Positions 1 to 11,356 of a DNA stretch of 64,000 nucleotides are shown piece after piece. Made by a program: the position numbers and the translations under genes. Origin of the DNA: Trichaptum fuscoviolaceum. Lineage: Eukaryota > Basidiomycota > Agaricomycetes > Hymenochaetales > Trichaptaceae. The stretch lies in the NCBI GenBank assembly GCA_910574455.1, contig CAJSYZ010000001.1:2091424-2155423 (forward strand), read 5' to 3'. Within the stretch, counting starts at the first letter, position 1. Every line of letters begins with the position of its first letter. The notes beneath the pieces are model-generated. The model saw nothing but the letters and a program-made list of their open reading frames with translations, did no database searches and was not told the origin of the DNA.

Positions 1-1605
1 GATTACTACAATACCTGTTTCTTGCACTTCGCAGACTAATATCTACTTTCTAGATCCTGAAGACCTACAGACTTCATCGGTATTCAATACGTAAGTATTC
101 CCTGGCAGTGGCTTCGTGATACTGACTTCATGTAGGATTGGCGCACGAGGTTACTTCTTCTTTTTGCTATTTCAATGCTTTATAAACGGTGAGAGCACCT
201 GAAGCTTATGCATTCTGCACTTAAGCTTACCTATATATAGTTGATGTGGATGGACTGGATGATTCGCCTGGAAGGCATACGTTCAAGAGCACGATTATGG
301 GGCAACGGGGACCTTACATCCCATACCCATCACACTCTGCCTTGTCATACTTAGGGCCGAATTGTTATATGCTGCTCTTGGATTGCAGGTGCGTTAGAAG
401 GTATGTTTTCCCTAATCGAAGAAAGCTGAGGCGTTTATTAGGGCGGAGAGACGAAAGGATCAAGTTTGCAGCCCATTCGAGTACAGAAAGGTCTTCGATC
501 GCCTGAACCGGCTTCCTCCTCAAGTGCAGCATCTGGTTGTTCAAATTGGTAAGCTTCTCCCATTCCTCACCGAATTTGTTCAGAACAGGGTTGCTTCGCA
601 GGAATTCCCATTGCATATCCCCGTCTCACCTTTATGGAGTCCTTCTTGGATTCAAAATTGAATCCTCTTGTGGCGCTAGGAAAACGCGGCACCCTGAAGG
701 GATTCGTGAACAAATTCAATGCGGAGGCTGAACTTTTGGACGACTTGGTATGCCCGAACCCGCATGGTTTCTCTGTTCTCCGCTCACAGTCCGCATTCAG
801 AATGATCATTGGACTTCCAAGGGGCACAAGGTGGGCATAAAAAGCGATTCTCACTGCACAATGGAGTCTCGTCATGATAGTAACACCGCCGTAGGCGGAG
901 AGAAATGACTTCGTAGTCAGGCTCCAGGAATATGCATTGAGAAAGCACACGCGGGTCACATTCTTGTCTGGCGATGTCCATTGTGCAGCTGTTGGCCTCT
1001 TCAAGACATACATCAAAGACAAGAAGCGTGGCGACATCGATCCAGGCCTTGACCATCGTTTCATGCTGAATGTCGTTTCAAGTAAGCGCCCTTCGCCTTA
1101 TTAATATGAATTTCCTATTAATCGGGCGTAGGTGCGATTGTGAACACACCGTAAGTTACTATTATTGAGTCCGAGCCTGCGTTGCCACACTCATTACTTT
1201 TTCCAGTCCGCCGAGCGCAGTTCTATCCCTTGTTACCAATCGTGCTTCAAAAGAGCACAAGACGTTGCACCACAAAGACACAGATGAAACGATGGCATGT
1301 GTTATAGATCGCTATCTTTTTTCCCCCTTCTAGCATTACTTACTTCTCCATAGATTCCGCTATTCACGCATGACACGGATGGCTCAACGTCAAACAGTAG
1401 GGTCGTGATGGGACGGCGCAACTGGTGCAAAGTCTTCCTTGACGTAAATAGTGGCGACTTAGTGTTCGACATGCGCGTCGAAAAGGAGAAGGGTATTGGA
1501 ACAACTGTCGGGTGTGTACAGGGATCAATACTCACTTACGGTGGCACTGCACTCACTCCCAATCTCAGCTATGTTGTTAAAGCCCCCGCTCCACGATGGC
1601 AGTAA
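1..1605 (+). CDS. PhoD-like phosphatase (fungal PhoD_2 type), 5' truncated by the window edge
   Basis: This is the C-terminal part of a metallophosphatase of the fungal PhoD-like family, which are predicted calcineurin-like phosphoesterases. Exons I can join in phase are about 2-90, 136-188, 241-388, 442-548, 602-747, 801-830, 895-1081, 1132-1150, 1207-1294, 1354-1511 and 1569-1605. The joined product reads through GARGYFFFLLFQCFIN, GRHTFKSTIMGQRGPYIPYP, YMLLLDCRAERR, NDHWTSKGHK and then TFLSGDVHCAAVGLFKTY, the His-containing metal-site block near the C-terminus. It ends in APAPRWQ, close to the usual family end. The intron at 1295-1353 begins with GC rather than GT (gcatgt); no GT donor there keeps the frame. 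The start and N-terminal half lie upstream of the window. The family assignment is confident; the substrate is unknown. Confidence 0.88.
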
Positions 1606-1893
1606 TCGGGCGATCCTTCATGATCCTGAAGCAAATATCTGAAACGCCATATACCCAGTCATAGGGGAAAGTTATTTATCTATCCTTATTGTACTTCACA
1701 TGCATACCTTCGTTGCCAAATACCCGCGTTCAAGTTTTGGTTGGAAAATACCATCCTAAAATCCTTCTTCGTCACATGCATGTACATATGTATGTCTAGT
1801 ATAATCTCCAACATCAATCGATCGTATCTTTCGTGAATGTAATAAAGATAGCGATAATAAGTTACATGTGGTAAAAGGATGGAGCAGAATATT
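1606..1893. other. Convergent intergenic region
   Basis: AT-rich stretch between the 3' ends of the PhoD-like gene (+) and the Bre2 gene (-). It should hold the two 3' untranslated ends. No ORF or RNA gene was recognised. Confidence 0.6.
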
Positions 1894-4014
1894 CTAATGC
1901 GTTTCCTGGTCCGCCGTGTTCGAAAATAATGCGGGATCCAAGTTAGGATCTCTTAAGGCAGGATCTATAACGGGATCCAGAAGGGGATCATATCGCATGG
2001 CATAGTCTTCAGTTGGGGCACTTGGGGTGGGCGCGTAGTGAGCAGTTTGTGTAGAGTAATTCAAGGAAGACGAGGCCTGCAAGTGAGATTGCAAGATCAT
2101 ATCTTGGGTTTCCTTCTCTTTTGCCTTGGCCACTCTTGCTTCCTCTGCCTTTCTGGCGCGTCTCTGCCGCTCTAGAATTCGCTTTCGCTCTCGCCTGGCA
2201 GCGGCCTTTGCTTCCGCATCTGCCTGTTCTTGTTGCTCCCGTGTAGTAAACTGGGCAGGCCGAAGTTGAGTGTCTGTCTGAAACGAAGCTAAAGGCACAG
2301 GCTGGAGCTCGACTGGGTCTGGATCCTTAACCTGACATGGTAAGGTCTGCGAAGGGGTCTGAGAGGGTGGTCGTGGTGTCCCTTGCGACTTCGATGCCTT
2401 ATCGGTGCTTTCATGTCTTAGTTGGGACCTCTGAGGAGGCTTAGGACGATGCACAGGAGCGCTCGGTTCCTCCATTGTCGTGCGCTGCTGCTGAACTTTA
2501 GCCTGCGCTTGAGATTCATCGAGCGCATCCATCTCCCATTGTTCCGCCATGAACTCTGCATACCTCTCGCATAATGGCCGCCAAGTCCTTGTCTTTGATT
2601 CATCAGAATCCGGGACGCCTGCCAGTACACCCTCTATATCTGCTGGTGGAGGACATTCAAACTCCGGGCCCGCATTAATTCGCACTTGCGCGTTATTGAA
2701 AAGGGAGATGAAGGGATAATAACCAAGCCATCCATCGTCAAAGTTGTTTGTCGAGTGCTCCGTCATGCCTTCTCGCAGTCTTTTTTTGCCCTTGTCCTTA
2801 CGAGCCATAGATACCTTCCGAAGCTGTAGGTAGTCATATAAATCATTGAAGGCGACACCTTGACTCTTGCCATTGACAAAGAATGCGATGTGGGAGTTGC
2901 GTAGGACTGGGAGAGGTTGCATTGTGGATTCTTCGGGTACCGGATGCTTACCTCGTCCGCGCTCAGGGATGTTTTTCACAGTCGCAGACTTCTTGGAGGA
3001 GGAAGGTACGGGAGCAGTGCCTTTCGCCTTGTTCGTGGTCGAGTCCATGAGTGCGATCATCTCCTTCGACTGCATGTATTCTAGAGATTCGAAGTATTCC
3101 TGTCCCTTAAAGTCAATGGCGATGCGTTCTCGCTTCATGTGCGCCGGGTCATGAGGGTCGTTTGCCTTTGGTTTGCGTTTCGGGGGGAGAGAGATATACA
3201 TCCCAACAACGTCTCCGGTCTTGAAAGGCTCCCCATATGGTCGAGGTCGGGAGAGCGTGACTTTGTCCCCGGTCATGTCTCGGTATCCGTAACTGTAGCC
3301 ATCCAAGCCTACAGGCCCATCCATTCGCGCCTCGCGCCTGCCCCAGCCAAGTCGCACATGAGGACCTTCTTTGGTAGAACTGTCCCCTGGCTTGTCGCAG
3401 TTCCCTGCCACAATCTTAAACTCTACAAACCACTGCCCTTCACGAACAGGGACGTTGAGACGCGCGCTTCTCCATCCCTTGTCGCCACAGATGCCAAGTC
3501 CGTCCATGGTCACTTTAGTGAGCGGATTACGGTCTTCCCAGCTCACGCGAACATATCCCTGTGGTCGGCTTTCGATTGTGCGGTAGGGTATCTTAGATCC
3601 TTCTGGCGCAAGCCCAGCAGGAGTATAGCGGAACCCCAGACGGTTGACTGCTATCTGTTCGGTTGTGTGGTAGATTGAACCTTCGCTCACGGGCACGAAC
3701 GTCGGCCCACGCGACACCGTTAGACGGGGCCGACTTGCTGACGCGTGAACATTGGCCGCAACGACTCCCCCTGTTTCCCCGGAGTGCGATCCAGGAAATC
3801 CCGGATCAGAAGGTGCAGGAGACGCCGCAGAGGCCCTGCTGATTGCTGCATGTTTCCGTTTACGGTGTGGAGGAGGTGTATGTGTATAACTTAGTTCAAC
3901 CGGTGCAGGAGTTGATGGTGCAGAGTTTTCTGGAGGGGAAGATGCTTCTCTTGATAGCATAATATCTGAGTTGAGTGAATGAGAGCGTCGAGAGACGCGA
4001 GGAAACGCAACCAA
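1894..4014 (-). CDS. BRE2: Bre2/Ash2-like subunit of the COMPASS (Set1) histone H3K4 methyltransferase
   Basis: Single uninterrupted reading frame of 706 codons on the minus strand. The centre carries a SPRY domain of the Ash2/Bre2 type (about residues 150-330 and 370-460). Its blocks include GICGDKGWRSARLNVPVREG, GPHVRLGWGRREA, DGYSYGYRD, FKTGDVVGMYISLP, then IAFFVNGKSQGVAFNDLY and GWLGYYPFISLFNNAQVRIN after a disordered insert. This arrangement, SPRY with a long insert, is the fungal Bre2 layout. The protein holds Set1 in its active form in the nucleus. The C-terminus (about 560-706) is Gln/Ala/Lys-rich and probably coiled or disordered. A second Met at about codon 19 (MLSREASS) could be the true start. 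No introns are needed, unlike most neighbours. The upstream gap of 189 nt is shared with the divergent E2 gene. Confidence 0.9.
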   Translation of the reverse strand: MVAFPRVSRRSHSLNSDIMLSREASSPPENSAPSTPAPVELSYTHTPPPHRKRKHAAISRASAASPAPSDPGFPGSHSGETGGVVAANVHASASRPRLTVSRGPTFVPVSEGSIYHTTEQIAVNRLGFRYTPAGLAPEGSKIPYRTIESRPQGYVRVSWEDRNPLTKVTMDGLGICGDKGWRSARLNVPVREGQWFVEFKIVAGNCDKPGDSSTKEGPHVRLGWGRREARMDGPVGLDGYSYGYRDMTGDKVTLSRPRPYGEPFKTGDVVGMYISLPPKRKPKANDPHDPAHMKRERIAIDFKGQEYFESLEYMQSKEMIALMDSTTNKAKGTAPVPSSSKKSATVKNIPERGRGKHPVPEESTMQPLPVLRNSHIAFFVNGKSQGVAFNDLYDYLQLRKVSMARKDKGKKRLREGMTEHSTNNFDDGWLGYYPFISLFNNAQVRINAGPEFECPPPADIEGVLAGVPDSDESKTRTWRPLCERYAEFMAEQWEMDALDESQAQAKVQQQRTTMEEPSAPVHRPKPPQRSQLRHESTDKASKSQGTPRPPSQTPSQTLPCQVKDPDPVELQPVPLASFQTDTQLRPAQFTTREQQEQADAEAKAAARRERKRILERQRRARKAEEARVAKAKEKETQDMILQSHLQASSSLNYSTQTAHYAPTPSAPTEDYAMRYDPLLDPVIDPALRDPNLDPALFSNTADQETH

Positions 4015-4203
4015 CTTAGTTTACAGCGCACTGAGGTCAGAGGACAAGTTCAATTTGTATTCATAGCAGCAGAGCTTGATGTGGCTGTAGCCTGAGTGCA
4101 CAGCCACACTACACACTGGCACTCAGACACCAGGCTGGTAACTTGACCTCCTCTGTTTCCAGTCACCTCATCTATCTCGCATAAATATTCGTTTCGAAGT
4201 AGT
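4015..4203. promoter_or_regulatory. Short divergent promoter between BRE2 and the E2 gene
   Basis: 189 nt separate the two start codons, which point away from each other, so both promoters and 5' leaders must fit here. No clear TATA box was seen. Confidence 0.5.
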
Positions 4204-5138
4204 ATGACGAGTGTTGCTATTAGGTATGTTTCTTCTGTAGACTTGTATCAAGTGAGACTTATGCTGTCGCTCTTAGACGTATTCAGAAGGTCGTGTGTCC
4301 GCTCATTTATGGAGAAACCCGTCTAACACAGGTCGTTATTAGGAGTTGAAATCGTTACAGGATGACCCAATCGATGTAAGACGAGTGATCTGACTCTATC
4401 GCGTATGTGTCTCATATGCAATAGGGGTTAACTGCTGAGCCTAAGGAAGATGATCTGCTGAACTGGGAAGGCTCCATTAAGGGCGCGGTACGTTGTGCCA
4501 GAACCACTGACTACCTGACTGTCGCTACTAATCCGTTTCGTAGTCAAACACACCTTACAAGAATGGGACATTTAAGTTTACGATCGAATTTCCAAAGGAC
4601 TTTCCCTTCAAGCCTCCAAAAGTTTGTAGCTGTAAGCTTCAGTCCCGTCAGCAATCGTTGATTGAATACACTACAGGTCACATTCACAACGAAGATCTAC
4701 CATCCGGGTATCAACGAAGAGGGTCAGATCTGTATACCGGTGCTGCGTGACGAGGTGAGATCAAACCACACAATTCTTGTCTCAAGTTCTGATGGATATA
4801 TGCGCTGTAAAGTGGAAACCTGCTATGAACATTTCGAATGGTAAGAAACTCGGTACAACTTAAACGACCTTGGTTGATGTGGCGCATTAGTCCTTTCGGC
4901 AATCCAAGAGAAACTCAACAACCCGAGCCCGGATGATCCTTTCGAACCCGAAATCGCAAAGGTGGGTCTTTTCTGCGGCGTAACAGAGGTGTCAACTTTT
5001 GACGTTTGTTCCTGAAGATTCTCAAGGAGGATCCGACGAAGTTCAATGCGCAGGCGAAGGAGTGGACTAAGAAGTAAGCCTGCCCGTGCTCTCGTGTTAA
5101 GGATATACAACTTACTCCCTCTCAGATATGCAACATAA
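4204..5138 (+). CDS. E2 ubiquitin-conjugating enzyme, UbcH7/UBE2L3-like
   Basis: Ten exons join in phase: 4204-4223, 4277-4289, 4343-4375, 4425-4487, 4544-4621, 4677-4754, 4813-4840, 4891-4961, 5018-5073 and 5126-5138. They give a complete UBC fold beginning MTSVAIRRIQKELKSLQDDP and ending AQAKEWTKKYAT. The core is KFTIEFPKDFPFKPPKVTF, then TKIYHPGINEEGQICIPVL with the catalytic Cys in GQIC. The Trp of the WKPA block follows. The enzyme would take ubiquitin from E1 and pass it to an E3; the RDEWKPA region resembles UBE2L3-type E2s that work with HECT and RBR ligases, and a HECT ligase gene lies about 30 kb away. The usual HPN tripeptide is HPG here. Exon 2 is only 13 nt. Nearly every intron is 49-57 nt. 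Confidence 0.9.
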
Positions 5139-5761
5139 ATAGCGTGTGCTAATGAAATGACCTTGCCCTCGTTAGCTCTAGCATATCTGTATTCTAGTTA
5201 CTCTGCTCACCTTCTTTCACTGGCTCCTGTCGCTGTACAATTGAAGATCTGTCCGTCGATTGCTCGATCGGTTGCTGCCCGAGTTATGTTGAGCTAAATC
5301 GCCTCAAAGAAATGCGGGATTAAAATGCAAAATAAGGGCGAGTTTGTGCTTGTTTTATGCGGATAGAAATGCCGTTTAGGGAAATGTATAGTAGCGGACG
5401 CGCTGCAGTTGGTCACCATCAGCCAAAGCCTTCACCGCCCAACTGCTCATCTTTCACATTGTCAAGGCCTCTGTAACTACTTAATCTCCTCGAGAGAGAA
5501 CACTCGCTTTCTTTCTTCGCTCTGCCATCTTTCTATGCTTTGTTTTTGACTTTCATCCGCATCCGGCACCACACTCCTTCAACTCGCGTCAAACACGTTT
5601 TCTTCCCGCCATCCGCAACGTCTTCTGCCACACTACACAATTCTCAGTGCGTTGATGCGTTGATATAGCGCGCGTGTGTGCTTAAATTTTCGCCGATTAC
5701 TAGCTTATTGGGTCATTGGAACGTGGCATAGGCGAGGCTTCTCGCAAAACACGGACGCACC
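5139..5761. promoter_or_regulatory. Intergenic region and leader of the large Ser/Pro-rich gene
   Basis: 623 nt between the E2 stop and the proposed first ATG of the next gene. It is pyrimidine-rich from about 5430 to 5640, as in fungal promoters and leaders. No supported gene was seen inside. Confidence 0.4.
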
Positions 5762-8700
5762 ATGCACCGTTTCCGGTGAGCACAATCACTCTGAACGCAT
5801 TGCCAATCTGCGTTCTGCGTGTCGATATCTTGCTTACATCCTACTGATTCGGTGTCGCTCTGCCTGTATTACCTTTCTTTAGGAAAAAGTCAGACGCCAA
5901 ACGCAGTGACACGGCTGCAGGGATAGGCGTCGCAGTGACCTCTGAACCGCTGCCCTCTTACCCGATCGTTACACGGGAGGTGCAAATACATCCACCACCA
6001 TCACTACCCTCACTTCCTCCAGTGGATGATTTTCGAACTAGCCTGATCTTACCGGAGTGCGTAATTATTATGATATGGAATTTGACTTAAGCTAACAACA
6101 AATTAAATGTACCAATGAAGTCTAACCAAACGCTTTACATTACTCCGCTCGTCCACCGGTGACCCTGTGAGCTTGGATGACCTGAGGAATCGTTTCGCAC
6201 AACAGAGAGCAAGAGGCGCAGAAAATCAAATCTCTGAAGAGGAGGAAAGCATGCTTCTCGATATGTTAAGTCGTCTTCGGGCAGGGAGTGCAGGAGGGAA
6301 CATGGGTTTGAAGGGACAAGGTAGTGAGTCGGGCAGTACTTACGTCAAGAGCGAACCTGCCTCAGCGGGCTATGCAACCAGCGAGTTTACGCAGTCAGGA
6401 GGTATACGTTCTTCAACGCAATCGACATCGACTATGAGCTCCTCCACGCTCGCATACGAGCCTTCGTATGGCTCAACGTCGCCATCAAGTCGCGCGAGTA
6501 AGCGACATAGCAATAACCTATTTGGCGGACAATTCAGAGATCTACGTTACGCGAGGAAGCCGGCAAATCGAATGGGAAGTACGCGGAGTGTTTTGTCAAA
6601 TACTCCAAGTGAATCAACAATGGGCAGTACTGCCAATGCTGTGATAGATTCGTACGCAGATGGATATCGCCCTGTCACGCCTGACAACAGTACACCGTCT
6701 GTGAGCGCTACGTCCAGTCCCAGCGCAAACGGAACACCGACAAAGTCTACTATTCTCTCGCACCTATCTTTCGAAGATGGGAAGTTCGGTGGCATTGGGA
6801 AGGTGCCAAATGCGCAGATAAAACGAATATCCGTTTCTTTGAAGGAGGTGATGAAGGAGATTGAAGAGGAAGCAGAAGATGATGTAGTTTTCCCTCGAAC
6901 GTCGGTTTCTTCTCAGCAAGCATCACAACAGCAAAAATCTTCTAACGCTGAACCGGAGGCTAGTAGAGGGGGCGTTGCAGTGACTACGGATGATGTACGT
7001 GGGCTCTGCATTTCCTCACTTTTATACCGCTGACGCATTTTATCTTTCATTATGTCAATATAGGACGACGTAGGTGCACCTTCGGCGATAACGGATGACG
7101 AGAACGAGCCTGCAGCGTTGTGGAAGGCTGACGTGGACAGACCTGACTCTGCTGCTGGCTACCGTTCACCATCACCTTACCGCGCAGGAGGATCGACTTC
7201 GCCCGTACCGCGCGTTCCAGGTTACATACCAGGCATGCCCAGACCCGTAACACCCGCCAGGGAGATGGAGTTAGATGACGTACGATCGCACTCGACTACG
7301 CCTCGCGCTGCCTCACCCTCTGCGCTTTTGAACCGATCCAATTCCTCCCCATTCTCTGCTTCTGCTACGGGACTACTGCGCGGCGCATCGAATGCGTCAA
7401 CCATTGCACGACCAGGCTCACCCCTCAAGAATCTGATCGCGCACAAAAGTGCAGCGAATGGATCGCCCGTCGAGGAGCGACACGTCAATGGTGTTACTTC
7501 TACAGATTTTGCAGCACCCTCTGCTCATTGGCGTAGACCATCTTCGCCATTGTCGAATAGTGTGTTCAGCTCATTCAGTAATGGGTCTCGACCATCTACA
7601 CCATCCAATGTTACTTGGACTGTCCCAACTAAGCAAGCTGGTCAACCGGTGAAGGCACTGGGGCGAAACGGAACCTTACTTGGTCACAGCAGAAACCACA
7701 GTACAACGAGCGTGAGCGAGACCCAAGATCGAGCAGATTTGTCACATAGCGATAGCTTAAAAAGTGGTAGTCGGTCTCCGCCTCCGCAGCACGGTTACTC
7801 GCCTCAGGCCTCTGCCACCGACGAGGATATTCTGGTTCTCAGGAATAAATTTCTTTCAAATGGGTCATCGCTTCCGTTGGCGAACTATGACCATGACGAC
7901 CGCCAAACCTCGTCTTCGGGCTCTGATAGATTTGCAAGATCACCCACTCCCACCCACGACCTGACAAAATCACCTACCATGGGCTCAGGGATAGACGATA
8001 CCCCCCGAAGAAACCAAAGGGCTTTGTCACCCTTCGCGTCACCATTTGCACACAAGTCATCATCATCAAATAATCCACTCTTTATTTCACCAATGTCTAA
8101 CAATTCTTCGCGGTCGTCATTGGTTTCAGCAGGGTCTAGTTACCACTCATGGGAGGAGGAAAACGGGCTGGGTGTCGGATTCATCAACACGTTGAGTCAG
8201 GATGAAACAGCATGGCATGATGTACCTTCAAAGACTGCCGAGGAAGATCCTGAGAAGATTCTTTTCAAGTTTACTGGTTTGTCGAAGGGCGATTTGCTTG
8301 TTATTCAAACCAAACTTGTCGAAGCAGCTCAAACTAGGGCGAAAAATGCTGAAACACGATCTCCTTCTACTCTCCGACGACGACGACCATCGACAGCGCA
8401 GTCAATTCAATCTTCTTACGCAGGTGTACCGAGCCGAGTAAGTTTTAATTTAATGTATTCATTCGGACTTCGGACTTCTAATCTTTCTATTCAGACTACT
8501 AGCCCAGCTCCGCAGATTGCGAATCAATTTACGTATCCGCGCCCTCAAGACGCCTCAGCGAAAGCTAGTGCTCTACTCAATTCTGTACTTGATAGCATTG
8601 ATCAGCCGGTTATTCCAAGATTTGACGGTAACGGGCAGTTTGTCGTTTCGAATGGCAAAGAGCGCGAGGACCGTGCCACCAAACTTGAGGTGCCTCTTAC

Positions 8701-11150
8701 TCAAGATGAACCCCCTAGCCCTAGTCGGCGAAATAAGGACCTTGCGGATATCATTTTTGGATCAGACAGTCCAGCTTCCAGTTCAACCACTCAAGAGTTT
8801 GTGCCAGAGCCACCTGTTCGATCCTCTGAGCCGAACGGGGCGGAACGTAGTTTCATTCCGGAAACAGTCGTGCCACCGCAGCCTGTTGCTTCCACCTCGA
8901 GTGAAAGGACAGCCCGACAGACTGATGTTGAGATCGCTGACGTTGCTATACATCCCAATCGGCCAATCGTAATGGATCCAAACGAACTTATCCGCCAAGT
9001 TCAAGAAAGGACGGAGGCTGCTATGGCCCAATTAAATAGATCACCGAGACAGGGCGTATTCCCGTCAGCTACAAGTCCCATTACACGCAAAAGGGTCAAT
9101 CCGCACGATATCAGTGGGCCCTTGAACGTACAATCCTCAGCAAGCATTGACAAAATACCAACTGTTGCATTGCCGACCAATCGATCGACTGCCAATCTCC
9201 AACGCGCATCAACTACGACGTCTAAATTCTCGTTGACTAAGAGGCTTCGCAATACGCTCAGAAACAAGCCCAGCCAACCGAATGGTGACGAGGTTACGCC
9301 ATGGACTGCTAACAACGCCTCATCGAGCAGCATCTCTAGGGCCAATGGCAATCGTAGTTTAACGCCTTCGAAAGCTTTGGGCAGCACCAGTGACCTTAAC
9401 GGACTGAAGGGACCAAACCATTCCCCGCCATCGTCAGCAGGCCCAAGCCTCAAGGGCTTCATGTCACGTTTCCGGAGGAAGGGGCAAACAGACGCAATGT
9501 CTGAGAGCGAGCACCGCAATGGATCATCTCACTACTCTTCAACTGCCTCTCATTCGTCAATATCTCCTGTTGATCGACACACTCCATCGACTCCGCAATC
9601 TGCACCTCCAACAACATTCAATTATGGATCAATGTCCAGTGCCCGGTCTGAAAGCCATGCATCCCCTTCTTCATCACATTTGACGAACGCATCCCTCAAT
9701 TCCTACTTCGCGCCAACCTCACCAACATCGCAAAACTCTCATGACGCCCCTCCTAGTGCCGCAAGTTCCTTGGCGCTTCAGCAGTTCCTTAGTGCGGGGA
9801 TTAATCTTGGTCTAAATCAGGCTGACTTAAATGAAATGCTGACCCGATCACAACCAAGGGACCAAAGAAGCCCGGATATGATGTCTGGCGGGACTTTAAC
9901 GCGGAATAACTCTTTGGCAGTCAAATCACTTCCAGACCCTCAAGCCGAGGTCAATTCGACAGTCCGAATGACATCCCCAGTCCCAGAAGTCTATGTCGAG
10001 CAGGTGTCGGATTTGGGAAGAAGGCCTTCACAGCGGCAATACGCGGGGTCCCCAGCTCCTGCCCCTCGACGAGTACGTGAGATCGCAGGCGGGCATGTGA
10101 ATACAGGAAATGGTGTCGTTCGACGTACCATCATATTCCCGTCAGCAAATGGCTCGACTCCAGACTTGTCCACGCTCTTTAGAAAGGTGTCGAAGAGGGG
10201 CAAACGCGTGAGCGGATTGTCCATGCAGTCCGCTCGTTCGGTTCACGATCGTGCACCTACTCCGCCTCCTCTGAAAGTCAAGCGACTATCGACTGATACT
10301 TCCCCACCGGTGCCGACGATGCCGGCATGGACAGGACAAAGCTCCCTCACAACTTCGCGTCAATTCCCAGATAGCAACACGGAGAAGTCGAATTCGATTT
10401 ATGACCTGTAAGCTTGCTGTTGTAGGTTTTGCTTCATTTTAGTTATGAAACGTTTTCTCCCACACAGTTACGACATGTATACTGTGGACAGGGGTGGCAG
10501 TTCGCAAGGTCAGGAGCCTTTTGAGCCTCCGCGTAGCCCTACGGCGGAAAGTATACCGGAAACGGAAGCCGGCCAGGGCATCGAGCTGATTGAATTGGAG
10601 AACGGGGAGACTATATGGTGAGATACTTAATGAATGTCCGATCAATGGTTACTCATGTTCAATAGGCAAATTGTGAATGGACTGAGAGCTGATGATGCTG
10701 AATCCATTTTCCAGCATCGTGTCAGCTTCAGTTCCGAGTTTTCGGGCGGAGCACATGATAGTGACGGCGAACAGCTGTTTTTCAGAGAGCACACGCGGAA
10801 TGCTTCGAAGGGCAGCAACATGTCTAATTTTGTACGCAAGAAGACTGCAAGTCCAGCCTTGAATAGGCCGGAGACGAAGGTCAGTCCTATCTTCGCACTA
10901 TCTCTGCCGTTATGACCTCATTCTCAACTTGCTCTTGTAGGTTTTCTACAGCTCCTCGGCACACATTGCCCGCCTCATTGACCAGCTTTCCCGCACAACG
11001 GAGAATGCTGCTTTCGACATTAAGCCAAAACGTCCCACCGGGCCAGGCCATTCGCACTCTGGCTCACTCCAGTCAGACTCAGACTTTGGTCTGCCAGTTG
11101 AGGAACGCTTAGAACGTATGCTCGACTCCATCAACTCACCAACTCACTGA
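5762..11150 (+). CDS. Large Ser/Pro-rich conserved fungal protein of unknown function
   Basis: Eight exons join in phase: 5762-5775, 5883-6056, 6121-6994, 7064-8437, 8495-10407, 10468-10617, 10666-10879 and 10941-11150. They encode about 1,640 residues. The 14-nt first exon supplies MHRF and is spliced to a basic stretch (RKKSDAKRSD). A compact N-terminal block follows: LTKRFTLLRSSTGDPVSLDD, NRFAQQRARGAENQISEEEE and MLLDMLSRLRAG. I recognise this as conserved among fungi but know no function for it. The bulk is low-complexity Ser/Thr/Pro with SPxR-like phosphosite clusters. Another conserved-looking block sits at the C-terminus: GETIWQIVNGLRADD, HRVSFSSEFSGG and VFYSSSAHIARLIDQLSR. It resembles cytoskeleton- or polarity-associated scaffolds in composition, but that is only an impression. 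The 57-nt intron 8438-8494 keeps the frame if retained. Confidence 0.8.
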
Positions 11151-11356
11151 AAAGCTGTCTGCCCTGATTTATTACTGATCGTGTGTTAGTACGTTGACTG
11201 ATTATATTTTGTTGGACATTGTGCGTTCTGTAATGGTTGCATATTCACTATGCTATGGAAATTTAGCTGCCTAATATAATAACTCTCCGACCACCTGCCG
11301 CCTGCGACAACGATTATAATCTTGACAACTCCACATGGATGTATAGGTGGGGGATT
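11151..11356. other. Convergent intergenic region
   Basis: 206 nt between converging 3' ends; no gene seen. Confidence 0.5.

Noticed and set aside
567..1064. 165-codon minus-strand ORF
   Set aside because: Antisense shadow of the PhoD-like phosphatase exons; no family features.
3139..3678. 179-codon plus-strand ORF
   Set aside because: Antisense to the Bre2 SPRY coding region.
6167..7033. ORF apparently starting MSLDDLRNR
   Set aside because: The first codon is GTG, not a fungal start. It is an internal exon; the true start is the 14-nt exon at 5762.
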